Shown: piece after piece, positions 8,775-15,080 of the stretch | Position numbering within the stretch: the stretch's first letter is position 1 | Layout of the letters: every line of letters starts with the position of its first letter | From: Microbacteriaceae bacterium | GTDB lineage: Bacteria > Actinomycetota > Actinomycetes > Actinomycetales > Microbacteriaceae | Direction: 5' to 3' | DNA: 16,935 nucleotides | Assembly (NCBI GenBank): GCA_012719255.1 | Contig: JAAYAS010000080.1 | Coordinates: forward strand, 1-16,935 | Made by a program: the position numbers and the translations under genes | The notes under the pieces: model-generated | Database searches by the model: none | What the model saw: only the letters and a program-made list of their open reading frames with translations | Told to the model about the DNA's origin: nothing

Positions 8775-9533
8775 TCAGGCGAAGAGCCTGCGCAGGGTCG
8801 CCCCGATGCCGGCGTTGATCTCGATCGCGCCGGCATCGCCGCCGTACGGGGTCGGTTCGCGGTCGACGACGACCACCGGCTTGCCGGCGCGGAGGAACAG
8901 CTGCGGGATCGCCGCGATCGGGTAGACCTGCAGCGAGGTGCCGAGCACGAGCAGCGCATCGGCCTCGTCGACGACGCCGAACGCCGCCTCGATCTCGTCG
9001 AGCCCCTCGCCGTAGAGCACGACCTCCGGGCGGATCAGCCCGCCGCACCCGCAGCGGATCGGCGCGCCCTCGCGCATCATCCCGGCGGCATCGGCCGCGC
9101 GCCCGCACGACTCGCACGAGAAACGGGCGAGGGTGCCGTGCGCCTCGATCACCCGCCGCGAGCCGGCGGCGAGGTGCAGGCCGTCGATGTTCTGCGTGAC
9201 CACCGCGCCGACGCGGCCGGCGCGCTCGAGCTCCGCGAGCATCCGGTACGAGTCGTCGGGCTCGGCGGCGAACGCGAGCCGGGTGCGGAGGTACTCGTAG
9301 AAGCGCTCGGGCTCGGCGCGGAGGTAGTCGATCGACAGCACCGTCTCGGGGTGGAGCCCGTGGAAGCGGCTCGAGTAGAGCCCGCCGGGGGAGCGGAAGT
9401 CGGGCACGCCCGCCTCGGTCGACATGCCCGCGCCGGTGAGCACGGCGAAGCGGGCGGGCGGGGCGAGCGCCGTCCGGGCGGCGGCGATCGCCGGGTCGGG
9501 CGAAGCGGCGGGGGATGCGTCGGGTCGGGTCAT
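8775..9533 (-). CDS. Sir2 family NAD-dependent protein deacetylase
   Basis: Removes acetyl groups from protein lysines using NAD, giving nicotinamide and O-acetyl-ADP-ribose; in bacteria a common target is acetyl-CoA synthetase (family knowledge). 252 residues. Visible motifs: GAGMSTEAGVPDFRS (34-48) for NAD binding, TQNIDGLH (113-120), catalytic His132 in EAHGTL, zinc ligands Cys140/Cys143 (CESC) and Cys161/Cys163 (CGC), IRPEVVLYGE, and GTSLQVYP. The second zinc pair is CxC, not CxxC, which occurs in some sirtuins. The Tyr/Arg pair typical of desuccinylase-type sirtuins is not evident. The start at 9533 has GGAGG 6-7 nt upstream. It converges tail to tail with guaA and is divergent from the DUF3054 gene with 86 nt between starts. 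Confidence 0.95.
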   Translation of the reverse strand: MTRPDASPAASPDPAIAAARTALAPPARFAVLTGAGMSTEAGVPDFRSPGGLYSSRFHGLHPETVLSIDYLRAEPERFYEYLRTRLAFAAEPDDSYRMLAELERAGRVGAVVTQNIDGLHLAAGSRRVIEAHGTLARFSCESCGRAADAAGMMREGAPIRCGCGGLIRPEVVLYGEGLDEIEAAFGVVDEADALLVLGTSLQVYPIAAIPQLFLRAGKPVVVVDREPTPYGGDAGAIEINAGIGATLRRLFA

Positions 9534-9606
9534 GATCGGCCTCCGTCCCCATCCTGCCCGGCGGGGTTGTGGGGATGCGGAGCGCGGGCGCCGCGCCGGC
9601 CGCGAC

Positions 9607-9612
9607 TACCCT
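9607..9612 (+). promoter_or_regulatory. Candidate -10 of the DUF3054 gene, start-proximal
   Basis: TACCCT fits TANNNT and is followed by 7 nt (GAGGGGC) and then ATG 9620. The GAGGGG is too close to the ATG to be an ordinary ribosome site, so a leaderless or near-leaderless start is favoured. Confidence 0.5.
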
Positions 9613-9619
9613 GAGGGGC

Positions 9620-10024
9620 ATGCAGTCGTTCCGCACCGCCTACACCCGCACGCCCTGGATCGCGTTCGTCGTCGACGCGGTGCTCGTGATCGTCTTCGCG
9701 GTGCTCGGGCGGGCGGCGCACGCCGAGTCGCTCTACCCGCTCGGCGTCGCGGGCACGGCGGCGCCGTTCCTCGGCGCCCTGCTGCTCGGCTGGGCGATCG
9801 TGCGGCTCACGCGCATGGCGCCGGCGGCGCCGTGGCCGAGCGGCGCGGTGATCTGGATGGTGACGGTGTCGAGCGGGCTCGCGCTGCGCATCCTGCTCGG
9901 CGCGACGGCGGCGCTGCCGTTCATCGGCGTCACCGCCGGGGTGCTGCTCGTACTCCTCCTGCTGCCGCGCATCGTCGGCTTCTCGCGCGCCGCGCTCCGC
10001 GAGGCGGGCGAGCAGGGGGCCTGA
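9620..10024 (+). CDS. DUF3054 domain-containing membrane protein
   Basis: 134 residues with four predicted membrane helices at about 13-30, 41-63, 75-93 and 97-117, and short charged ends. The first helix, WIAFVVDAVLVIVFAVLGRAAH, carries the Asp and Gly-Arg that mark DUF3054. Its function is unknown. The start at 9620 was chosen over an in-frame ATG at 9569, because that extension is Ala/Gly-rich and lies over the promoter box. The next gene is 187 nt downstream with its own promoter, so this is probably a single-gene unit. Confidence 0.88.
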   Translation: MQSFRTAYTRTPWIAFVVDAVLVIVFAVLGRAAHAESLYPLGVAGTAAPFLGALLLGWAIVRLTRMAPAAPWPSGAVIWMVTVSSGLALRILLGATAALPFIGVTAGVLLVLLLLPRIVGFSRAALREAGEQGA

Positions 10025-10080
10025 GCTCCGGGCATCCGGGCCGCGCCCTGCGCGCCGAGGTCACCCTGCAGGATGAACGA

Positions 10081-10125
10081 TGGGGGAAAACCCGTGATTT
10101 CGTCCGCCCCTGGGGGAATCACGGG
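10081..10125. promoter_or_regulatory. Inverted and direct repeat upstream of the BI-1-like gene
   Basis: A perfect 9-bp inverted repeat, CCCGTGATT (10091-10099) and AATCACGGG (10117-10125), encloses a 17-nt loop that itself contains CCCCTGGGG. Overlapping it is a direct repeat TGGGGGAA at 10081-10088 and 10111-10118, spaced 30 bp, about three helical turns. The block ends 22 bp upstream of the TAGACT box and 57-66 nt after the DUF3054 stop. It could be a regulator binding site or a terminator-like hairpin; no T-run follows. Confidence 0.45.
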
Positions 10126-10147
10126 GTCGCCCGAGACGTTGACTCCG

Positions 10148-10153
10148 TAGACT
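10148..10153 (+). promoter_or_regulatory. Candidate -10 of the BI-1-like gene
   Basis: TAGACT fits TANNNT and lies 58 nt upstream of ATG 10212, giving a leader of about 50 nt that contains the GGAGAG ribosome site. TTGACT (10139-10144) lies only 3 nt upstream, so it is not a normally spaced -35. Confidence 0.4.
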
Positions 10154-10211
10154 GGCGCACGTTCCGCACCGACGACGCACGATCCCAGACGACACGACAC
10201 GGAGAGACCGC

Positions 10212-11189
10212 ATGGCCAACTTCGCGCTCGAGCGCAACCCCTACTTCAACGCCAACGCCGACCAGGCGGCGGCCCAGGCGCGCCAGCAGTACGCCCACCA
10301 GCACGGCGGGCAGCAGGCGCCGCAGCAGGGTCAGCCCTGGCAGCAGTACCCGCAGGGCGGCTACCAGCAGGGCCACCCGCAGCAGGGCTACCTCCAGCAG
10401 GGGTACCAGCAGGGCCACCCGCAGCAGCAGTGGCAGAGCATGCCGACGCCCGGCGCCGACCAGCTGAACCAGCAGTTCGACCTGCCCTCGCCGAGCGCCG
10501 ACCAGATGGAGCGGATGACCGTCGAGGACACCGTCGCCAAGGGCGCGATGCTCTTCGGCCTGATGATCGCCGTCGCGGCGGTCACCTGGTTCCTCGGCCC
10601 GGAGATCGGCATCGGCCTCGCGATCGTGGGCTCGCTCGTCGCGCTCGTGCTGAGCTTCGTCATCGGCTTCCGCAAGGAGCCGAGCGTGCCGGCGATCGTC
10701 GCGTTCACCGTCGCCGAGGGCCTCCTCGTCGGCGGCTTCTCGGTGTTCCTCGAGACGCTCTACCCGGGCGTGGTCATCCAGGCCGTGCTCGCGACCCTCG
10801 CGGTCGTCGGCGTGACGCTCGTGCTCTTCCGCTCGAACAAGGTGCGCACCTCGCCGAAGGCGACGAAGTTCTTCATCATCGCGGGCGGCGCGTACCTGCT
10901 CTTCTCGCTCGTGAACTTCGGCCTCATGATGTTCGGCGTCATGGACAACCCGTGGGGCATGCGCGGCGTCGAGATCTTCGGCATCCCGCTCGGCGTCGTG
11001 CTCGGCATCTTCGCGGTGCTCATGGGCGCCTACATGCTCATCGCCGACTTCGAGTTCATCCAGAACGGCGCCCGCGCCGGCGCGCCCCGCAAGTTCGGCT
11101 GGCTCGGCGCGTACGCAGTGATCTCGACCGTGGTGTTCATCTACATCGAGCTGCTGCGCCTCCTCGCGATCCTCCGCGGCAACGACTAG
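10212..11189 (+). CDS. Bax inhibitor-1/YccA family membrane protein with Gln-rich N-terminus
   Basis: 325 residues. Residues 1-105 are cytoplasmic and low-complexity, rich in Gln, Gly, Pro and Tyr, with the repeat YQQGHPQQ at 51-58 and 65-72. From about residue 110 there are seven hydrophobic segments: 110-128, 131-152, 160-181, 186-206, 219-241, 255-278 and 298-321. The final part reads YMLIADFEFIQNGARAGAPRKFGWLGAY, with the acidic residues and the loop before the last helix that mark the actinobacterial BI-1/YccA-like group. Family members include ion-leak channels and modulators of the FtsH protease; the substrate here is unknown. The ATG has GGAGAG 5 nt upstream. The gene is monocistronic, ended by the hairpin at 11212-11247. 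Confidence 0.9.
   Translation: MANFALERNPYFNANADQAAAQARQQYAHQHGGQQAPQQGQPWQQYPQGGYQQGHPQQGYLQQGYQQGHPQQQWQSMPTPGADQLNQQFDLPSPSADQMERMTVEDTVAKGAMLFGLMIAVAAVTWFLGPEIGIGLAIVGSLVALVLSFVIGFRKEPSVPAIVAFTVAEGLLVGGFSVFLETLYPGVVIQAVLATLAVVGVTLVLFRSNKVRTSPKATKFFIIAGGAYLLFSLVNFGLMMFGVMDNPWGMRGVEIFGIPLGVVLGIFAVLMGAYMLIADFEFIQNGARAGAPRKFGWLGAYAVISTVVFIYIELLRLLAILRGND
10362..10427 (+). repeat. Coding tandem repeat in the Gln-rich N-terminus
   Basis: An exact 24-nt repeat encodes YQQGHPQQ at 10362-10385 and 10404-10427, with a period of 42 nt (14 codons). Related CAGCAGGG units lie around it. The third bases are identical between copies, which suggests recent duplication or slippage and not selection on the protein alone. 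Confidence 0.85.
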
Positions 11190-11211
11190 GCCTCGCGGCG
11201 CAGTCGGCGCG

Positions 11212-11247
11212 GAAGCGGGCCGTCCCCGGATGGGGACGGCCCGCTTC
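11212..11247 (+). terminator. Strong hairpin terminator after the BI-1-like gene
   Basis: A perfect 16-bp stem, GAAGCGGGCCGTCCCC (11212-11227) and GGGGACGGCCCGCTTC (11232-11247), with the 4-nt loop GGAT, lies 22 nt after the TAG stop. It is followed by GCCGTT with no long T-run, as is usual for actinobacterial terminators. Confidence 0.85.
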
Positions 11248-11336
11248 GCCGTTCCCGGGGGCGACGGGGCCGGATGCGCGGGGCCGGCAACGCGGCGGGG
11301 CCGGGCGCGCGTCACCCGCGCTTCACCCGCATCCCG

Positions 11337-11342
11337 CATGCT
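11337..11342 (+). promoter_or_regulatory. Candidate -10 of the phosphodiesterase gene, start-proximal
   Basis: CATGCT differs from TANNNT only at the first base and ends exactly 6 nt before ATG 11349. It is weaker evidence than the other boxes, but the spacing matches them. Confidence 0.35.
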
Positions 11343-11348
11343 GGTGCG

Positions 11349-12293
11349 ATGGCGCACGTCCCTCGCATCATCGGCCACCGCGGCGCACCGGCGCTCGCCC
11401 CCGAGCACACGCGGGCGAGCTACCGGCTCGCGTTCGCGGGCGGCGCCGATCTCGTCGAGCCCGATGTCGTGCCGACGCGCGACGGCGCGCTCGCGGTGCT
11501 GCACGGGCCGCTCCTCGACGAGACGACCGACGTCGCGGCGCGGCCGGAGTTCGCCGACCGGTACTCGCGCAAGCGGTTCGGGCGCATCGCCGCGAGCGGC
11601 TGGTTCGCGGAGGACTTCGACTGGGACGAGCTGCGCGAGCTGCGGGCGGTGGAGCGCTGGCCGGAGGCGCGCCCCGCCTCGGCCGCGCTCGACGGCGCGG
11701 AGGGGCCGCTGCGGCTGCGCGAGCTCGTGGAGCTGGTGGCCGAGGAGGCCCCCGGCACGGGCCTCGTCATCGAGCTGAAGCACGATGCGCGGGCGCTGCT
11801 GCTCGGCCACGACTTCGTCGACCTCCTCGAGCGCGAGCTCGACGGGCTGTGGGACTCGCCCGCCCTCGAGGGCGTCGCCTGGGAGAGCTTCGAGACCGCG
11901 GCGCTCCACCGCCTGCGCGAGCGCGGCATCCCGGGCAAACGCATCGCGCTCGTCGGCGAGACGCTCGAGACGATGGACGGCGAGGAGGGCCCGGAGCGGC
12001 TGACCGCGGAGGGCCTCGACGACCTCGCCGAATGGGGCCACGGGGTGTCGGTGCGCACGGGGCTGCTCGTGCCCTACCCGGGGGAGCGGGCGATCGCCCG
12101 CGGCCGGTCGCTCGTGACGGCGGCGCACGAGCGCGGCCTCGAGGTGATGACGTTCACGCTGCGCGGCGAACCGCGCTTCGTGCCGGAGGCCTGGACCGAC
12201 GCCGTCGCCCACTGGCGGGCGCTCGCGGCGACCGGCGTCGACGCGGTGTTCGCCGACGACCCGGCGGCGGTACGGGCGGCGCTCGCGGGCTGA
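11349..12293 (+). CDS. Glycerophosphodiester phosphodiesterase family protein
   Basis: Hydrolyses glycerophosphodiesters from phospholipid turnover to sn-glycerol 3-phosphate and an alcohol, using a metal ion. 314 residues in a GDPD TIM barrel. Catalytic and metal residues are visible: GHRGAPALAPEHTRASY with His10 and Glu19, VEPDVVPTRDG with Glu37 and Asp39, the second catalytic His52 in VLHG, and VIELKHD with Glu142 and Lys144. WESFETAALHRL and the C-terminal VDAVFADDP are also typical. The segment LLDETTDVAARPEFADR resembles the GlpQ-type insertion. There is no signal peptide from this start, so it is probably cytosolic. The start was chosen at 11349, just before VPRIIGHRG; an upstream in-frame ATG at 11274 adds a basic, unconserved stretch. 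The product feeds the same pool as glycerol kinase (2728-4254). Confidence 0.93.
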   Translation: MAHVPRIIGHRGAPALAPEHTRASYRLAFAGGADLVEPDVVPTRDGALAVLHGPLLDETTDVAARPEFADRYSRKRFGRIAASGWFAEDFDWDELRELRAVERWPEARPASAALDGAEGPLRLRELVELVAEEAPGTGLVIELKHDARALLLGHDFVDLLERELDGLWDSPALEGVAWESFETAALHRLRERGIPGKRIALVGETLETMDGEEGPERLTAEGLDDLAEWGHGVSVRTGLLVPYPGERAIARGRSLVTAAHERGLEVMTFTLRGEPRFVPEAWTDAVAHWRALAATGVDAVFADDPAAVRAALAG

Positions 12294-12298
12294 TGCGC

Positions 12299-12448
12299 GT
12301 GCACGATCGTCGACGCTGAGGCCCGGATCCGCGGAGCCAGGCCCCCACGTCGACGAATCTGCACGGGCACGTGCACAATCGTCGCCCAGACGCGGCGACG
12401 ATGGGATTCCAGGCCGAAGCTTCGACGGATCTGCACGGGCGCGAGCAC
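12299..12448. repeat. Two related 72/78-bp palindromic repeats before pcrA
   Basis: Unit 1 (12299-12370) and unit 2 (12371-12448) are arranged head to tail. Both begin GTGCAC(G/A)ATCGTCG and end TCGACG(A/G)ATCTGCACGGGC followed by GCAC or GCGAGCAC; the interiors share CCAGGCC. The unit ends are also near-complementary to the unit starts. At the junction CGACGAATCTGCAC (12351-12364) pairs with GTGCACAATCGTCG (12371-12384) around a 6-nt loop with 12 of 14 matches. The block has no credible gene and lies between the phosphodiesterase stop and the pcrA promoter. It looks like a dispersed extragenic palindromic element, but a regulatory role is possible. Confidence 0.7.
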
Positions 12449-12472
12449 TCGGCCGCTGTCGGCGGCCCGGCC

Positions 12473-12478
12473 TAGGAT
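12473..12478 (+). promoter_or_regulatory. Candidate -10 of pcrA
   Basis: TAGGAT fits TANNNT and ends 9 nt before ATG 12488 (spacer GAACGGGTC). The leader would be at most 2-3 nt, too short for a ribosome site, so the transcript is probably leaderless or nearly so. Confidence 0.55.
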
Positions 12479-12487
12479 GAACGGGTC

Positions 12488-14887
12488 ATGCAGCCATTCG
12501 TTCTTGGTCCCGAATCGATCCCCGCCGAGCTCGTCGACGGGCTCAACCCGCCGCAGCGCGCCGCCGTCGAGCACCGCGGCGAGGCGTTGCTCATCGTCGC
12601 CGGCGCCGGCTCGGGCAAGACGCGCGTGCTCACCCACCGCATCGCCGGGCTCATCGCCACCCGCGAGGCGTGGCCGAGCCAGATCCTCGCCATCACCTTC
12701 ACGAACAAGGCGGCCGCCGAGATGCGCGAGCGCGTCGGGCACCTGCTCGGCGAGGCGGTCGAGGGCATGTGGATCTCGACGTTCCACTCGGCGTGCGTGC
12801 GCATCCTCCGGCGCGAGGCCGAGCGCTTCGGCTACCCGCAGGGCTTCACGATCTACGACGCCGCCGACTCGAAGGCGCTCATCAAGCGCATCGTCAAGGC
12901 CGTCGACGCCGAATCGCTCGGGGTGAGCGTCTCGCAGGCGCAGCACCGCATCTCGGGGCTGAAGAACGAGCTCATCGACCCCGATGGGTTCAGCCGGCAG
13001 GCCGACCTCTCGAACCCTCGCGACGCGCTCGTGCTCGAGATCTACCGGCAGTACGACCGCGAGCTGCGCCGCAACCGCGCGTTCGACTTCGACGACCTCA
13101 TCGCGCAGACGGTGTGGCTGTTCCGCGCGCATCCCGAGATCGCCGCCCTCTACCAGCGGCGCTTCCGGCACGTGCTCGTCGACGAGTACCAGGACACCAA
13201 CCACGCGCAGTACGCGCTCATCCGCGAGCTCACCCGCCGCGCCGAGCCGCAGCACGTGCCCGCCGACACCCGAATCGCGCTCGACCCCGACGGCTCGATC
13301 CCGCCGGCCTCGCTCACGGTCGTCGGCGACTCCGACCAGTCGATCTACGCGTTCCGCGGCGCCGACATCCGCAACATCACCGAGTTCGAGCGCGACTTCC
13401 CGGGCGCGGAGGTGATCCTCCTCGAGCAGAACTACCGGTCGACGCAGAACATCCTCGACGCCGCGAACGCGGTCATCAGCCGCAACTTCGACCGCCGCGA
13501 GAAGCGGCTGTTCACCACCTCGGGCGCCGGCGCGAAGATCGTCGGCTACACCGGCTACTCGGCCCACGACGAGGCGCAGTTCGTCGCCGACGAGATCCAC
13601 CTCCTCCGCGACGCCGGCACGAGCTTCAACGACATCGCCGTGTTCTACCGCACGAACGCGCAGACCCGCGCGCTCGAGGAGATCCTCATCCGCGCGGCCG
13701 TGCCCTACCGGCTCATCGGCGGCACGAAGTTCTACGAGCGCGCCGAGGTGAAGGACGTGCTCGCCTACCTCATGACCGTCGCGAACCCCGCCGACGAGCT
13801 CTCGGTGCGCCGCATCATCAACGCGCCCAAGCGCGGCATCGGGCCGGCCACCGAGACGGCGATCTCGAACTACGCCGAGGCCGAGCAGCTCACGTTCCGG
13901 CAGGCGATGGGGCGGGCGGATGCGCTCGGACTCGGCCCGAAGGTCACGCGCGAGATCGCCGCGCTCGCCGAGATCCTCGACAGGGCCGAGGCGTCGATCG
14001 CGCCCGACCGCCCGCAGGGGCCGGTGCCGGTGTCGCGGATGCTCGCGACGCTGCTCGGCGACGTGCGCTACACCGAGACGCTGCGCGCCACCGGCAACCC
14101 GCAGGACGACGCCCGCGCCGAGAACGTCGAGGAGCTCGTCAACGTCGCCAAGGAGTTCGACAAGACCCACCCCGACGGCACCCTCGTCGACTTCCTCACC
14201 GAGGTCGCGCTCGTCGCCGCCGCCGACGACCTCGACGACGAGTCGGGCGCGGTGTCGCTGATGACGCTGCACACCGCGAAGGGCCTCGAGTTCGACGCGG
14301 TGTTCCTCACCGGCGTCGAGGAGGAGCTGCTGCCGCACCGGATGAGCGCCGACGAGCCGGGCGGGCTCGCCGAGGAGCGGCGGCTGTTCTACGTCGGCAT
14401 CACCCGCGCGCGCAAGGTGCTGCACCTCTCGCTCGCGATGACCCGCACCACCTTCGGCGAGTCGTCGGTGGCGATGCCGAGCCGCTTCCTGCAGGAGATC
14501 CCCGAGGGGCTCATCGAGTGGCGGCAGTCGCCGGGCATGGCGACCTCGCTCGGCGGCACCCGACCGCGGGCGCTCAACGCGCACGGCGGCGAGGGCGGCC
14601 GCCGGCGCCGCGCCGATGGCGGCGAGCTGCCCGCGGGGCGCGGCCTGCGCAGCGAGTTCCGGCCCACCCGCGAGAACCAGCAGCGCGGCGGCCGCGTGAG
14701 CGGCGCGGTGCGCGACAACAGCGCCCTCGAGCTCGCGAGCGGCGACCGAGTGAAGCACACCGACTTCGGCGAGGGCACCGTGCGCGCCGTGCTCGGCAGC
14801 GGCACGAAGCGCATCGCCGAGGTCGACTTCGACGAGGCCGGCCGCAAGAAGCTCCTCATCAAGATCGCGCCCCTCGAGAAGCTCTAG
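12488..14887 (+). CDS. pcrA: ATP-dependent 3'-5' DNA helicase, PcrA/UvrD1 type
   Basis: Superfamily 1A helicase acting in nucleotide excision repair, replication-fork rescue and transcription-coupled repair. 799 residues. Motifs in order: LNPPQRAAVEH (Q motif), GAGSGKTRVL (Walker A, Lys44), ITFTNKAAAEMRERV (Ia), TFHSACVRILR, VDEYQDTNHAQY (Walker B, Asp232/Glu233), VVGDSDQSIYAFRGAD (III), LEQNYRSTQNIL (IV), LMTLHTAKGLEFDAVFLTG (V) and EERRLFYVGITRAR (VI). Between motifs II and III there is an extra stretch of about 17 residues (roughly 252-275) compared with mycobacterial UvrD1. After a flexible basic linker (about 680-745), the last 50 residues (SGDRVKHTDFGEGTVRAVLG to the end) form the Tudor/KOW-like domain that contacts RNA polymerase in this family. 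The upstream region is the palindromic repeat and a TAGGAT box. The gene is intact. Confidence 0.97.
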   Translation: MQPFVLGPESIPAELVDGLNPPQRAAVEHRGEALLIVAGAGSGKTRVLTHRIAGLIATREAWPSQILAITFTNKAAAEMRERVGHLLGEAVEGMWISTFHSACVRILRREAERFGYPQGFTIYDAADSKALIKRIVKAVDAESLGVSVSQAQHRISGLKNELIDPDGFSRQADLSNPRDALVLEIYRQYDRELRRNRAFDFDDLIAQTVWLFRAHPEIAALYQRRFRHVLVDEYQDTNHAQYALIRELTRRAEPQHVPADTRIALDPDGSIPPASLTVVGDSDQSIYAFRGADIRNITEFERDFPGAEVILLEQNYRSTQNILDAANAVISRNFDRREKRLFTTSGAGAKIVGYTGYSAHDEAQFVADEIHLLRDAGTSFNDIAVFYRTNAQTRALEEILIRAAVPYRLIGGTKFYERAEVKDVLAYLMTVANPADELSVRRIINAPKRGIGPATETAISNYAEAEQLTFRQAMGRADALGLGPKVTREIAALAEILDRAEASIAPDRPQGPVPVSRMLATLLGDVRYTETLRATGNPQDDARAENVEELVNVAKEFDKTHPDGTLVDFLTEVALVAAADDLDDESGAVSLMTLHTAKGLEFDAVFLTGVEEELLPHRMSADEPGGLAEERRLFYVGITRARKVLHLSLAMTRTTFGESSVAMPSRFLQEIPEGLIEWRQSPGMATSLGGTRPRALNAHGGEGGRRRRADGGELPAGRGLRSEFRPTRENQQRGGRVSGAVRDNSALELASGDRVKHTDFGEGTVRAVLGSGTKRIAEVDFDEAGRKKLLIKIAPLEKL

Positions 14888-14938
14888 GCGGGGGCGCAGG
14901 CGCACCGGCGCGCTGCCGCTTCGAGGGAGGATGGCGCC

Positions 14939-15049
14939 ATGAGCACCGGATCGTCGGCACCGGATGCGAGGACCGGGCGCGTGCGCCGACCGCAGGGCGC
15001 GCATCCCAGGGTGTCGGCCCGAGGCCGGCGGCGACGCGTGCGAGACTGA
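14939..15049 (+). CDS. Possible 36-residue Arg-rich small protein or leader peptide
   Basis: An ATG at 14939 has GGGAGG 8 nt upstream, an excellent ribosome site in a region where most genes lack one. The frame runs 36 codons to TGA 15047-15049. The product starts MSTGSSAPDARTGRVRRPQG, and 11 of its 36 residues are Arg, so it is strongly basic with no hydrophobic segment. No family is recognised. It lies between pcrA (51 nt upstream) and the flavoprotein gene (31 nt downstream), and its stop runs into the GAATCA/TGATTC palindrome. Arg is also what random GC-rich sequence encodes, so a chance ORF remains quite possible. An ATG at 14931 in another frame gives only three codons. Confidence 0.3.
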   Translation: MSTGSSAPDARTGRVRRPQGAHPRVSARGRRRRVRD

Positions 15050-15061
15050 ATCACTTGATTC
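15039..15061 (+). promoter_or_regulatory. Candidate promoter and operator of the flavoprotein gene
   Basis: TGCGAGACT (15039-15047) looks like an extended -10, and the same nine bases occur before the histidine kinase gene. Directly after it comes the dyad GAATCA-CT-TGATTC (15048-15061), with perfect 6-bp arms in an A/T-rich island. The dyad would cover the transcription start, a classic position for a repressor site. The start GTG lies 19 nt further on, preceded by AAGGCAGG. Confidence 0.45.
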
Positions 15062-15080
15062 CGCGTAAGGCAGGTTGATC

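Noticed and set aside
10139..10153. TTGACT and TAGACT as a -35/-10 promoter pair
   Set aside because: The hexamers are only 3 nt apart, so they cannot act as a normal -35/-10 pair; only the TAGACT is kept as a candidate -10.
14931..14942. ATG immediately after the GGGAGG site at 14931
   Set aside because: It encodes only three codons before TGA and is too close to the ribosome site; ATG 14939 is the better start.
15075..15080. TTG start two codons upstream for the flavoprotein gene
   Set aside because: It lies immediately next to the AGG of the ribosome site; GTG 15081 has proper spacing and places Arg49 at the family position.
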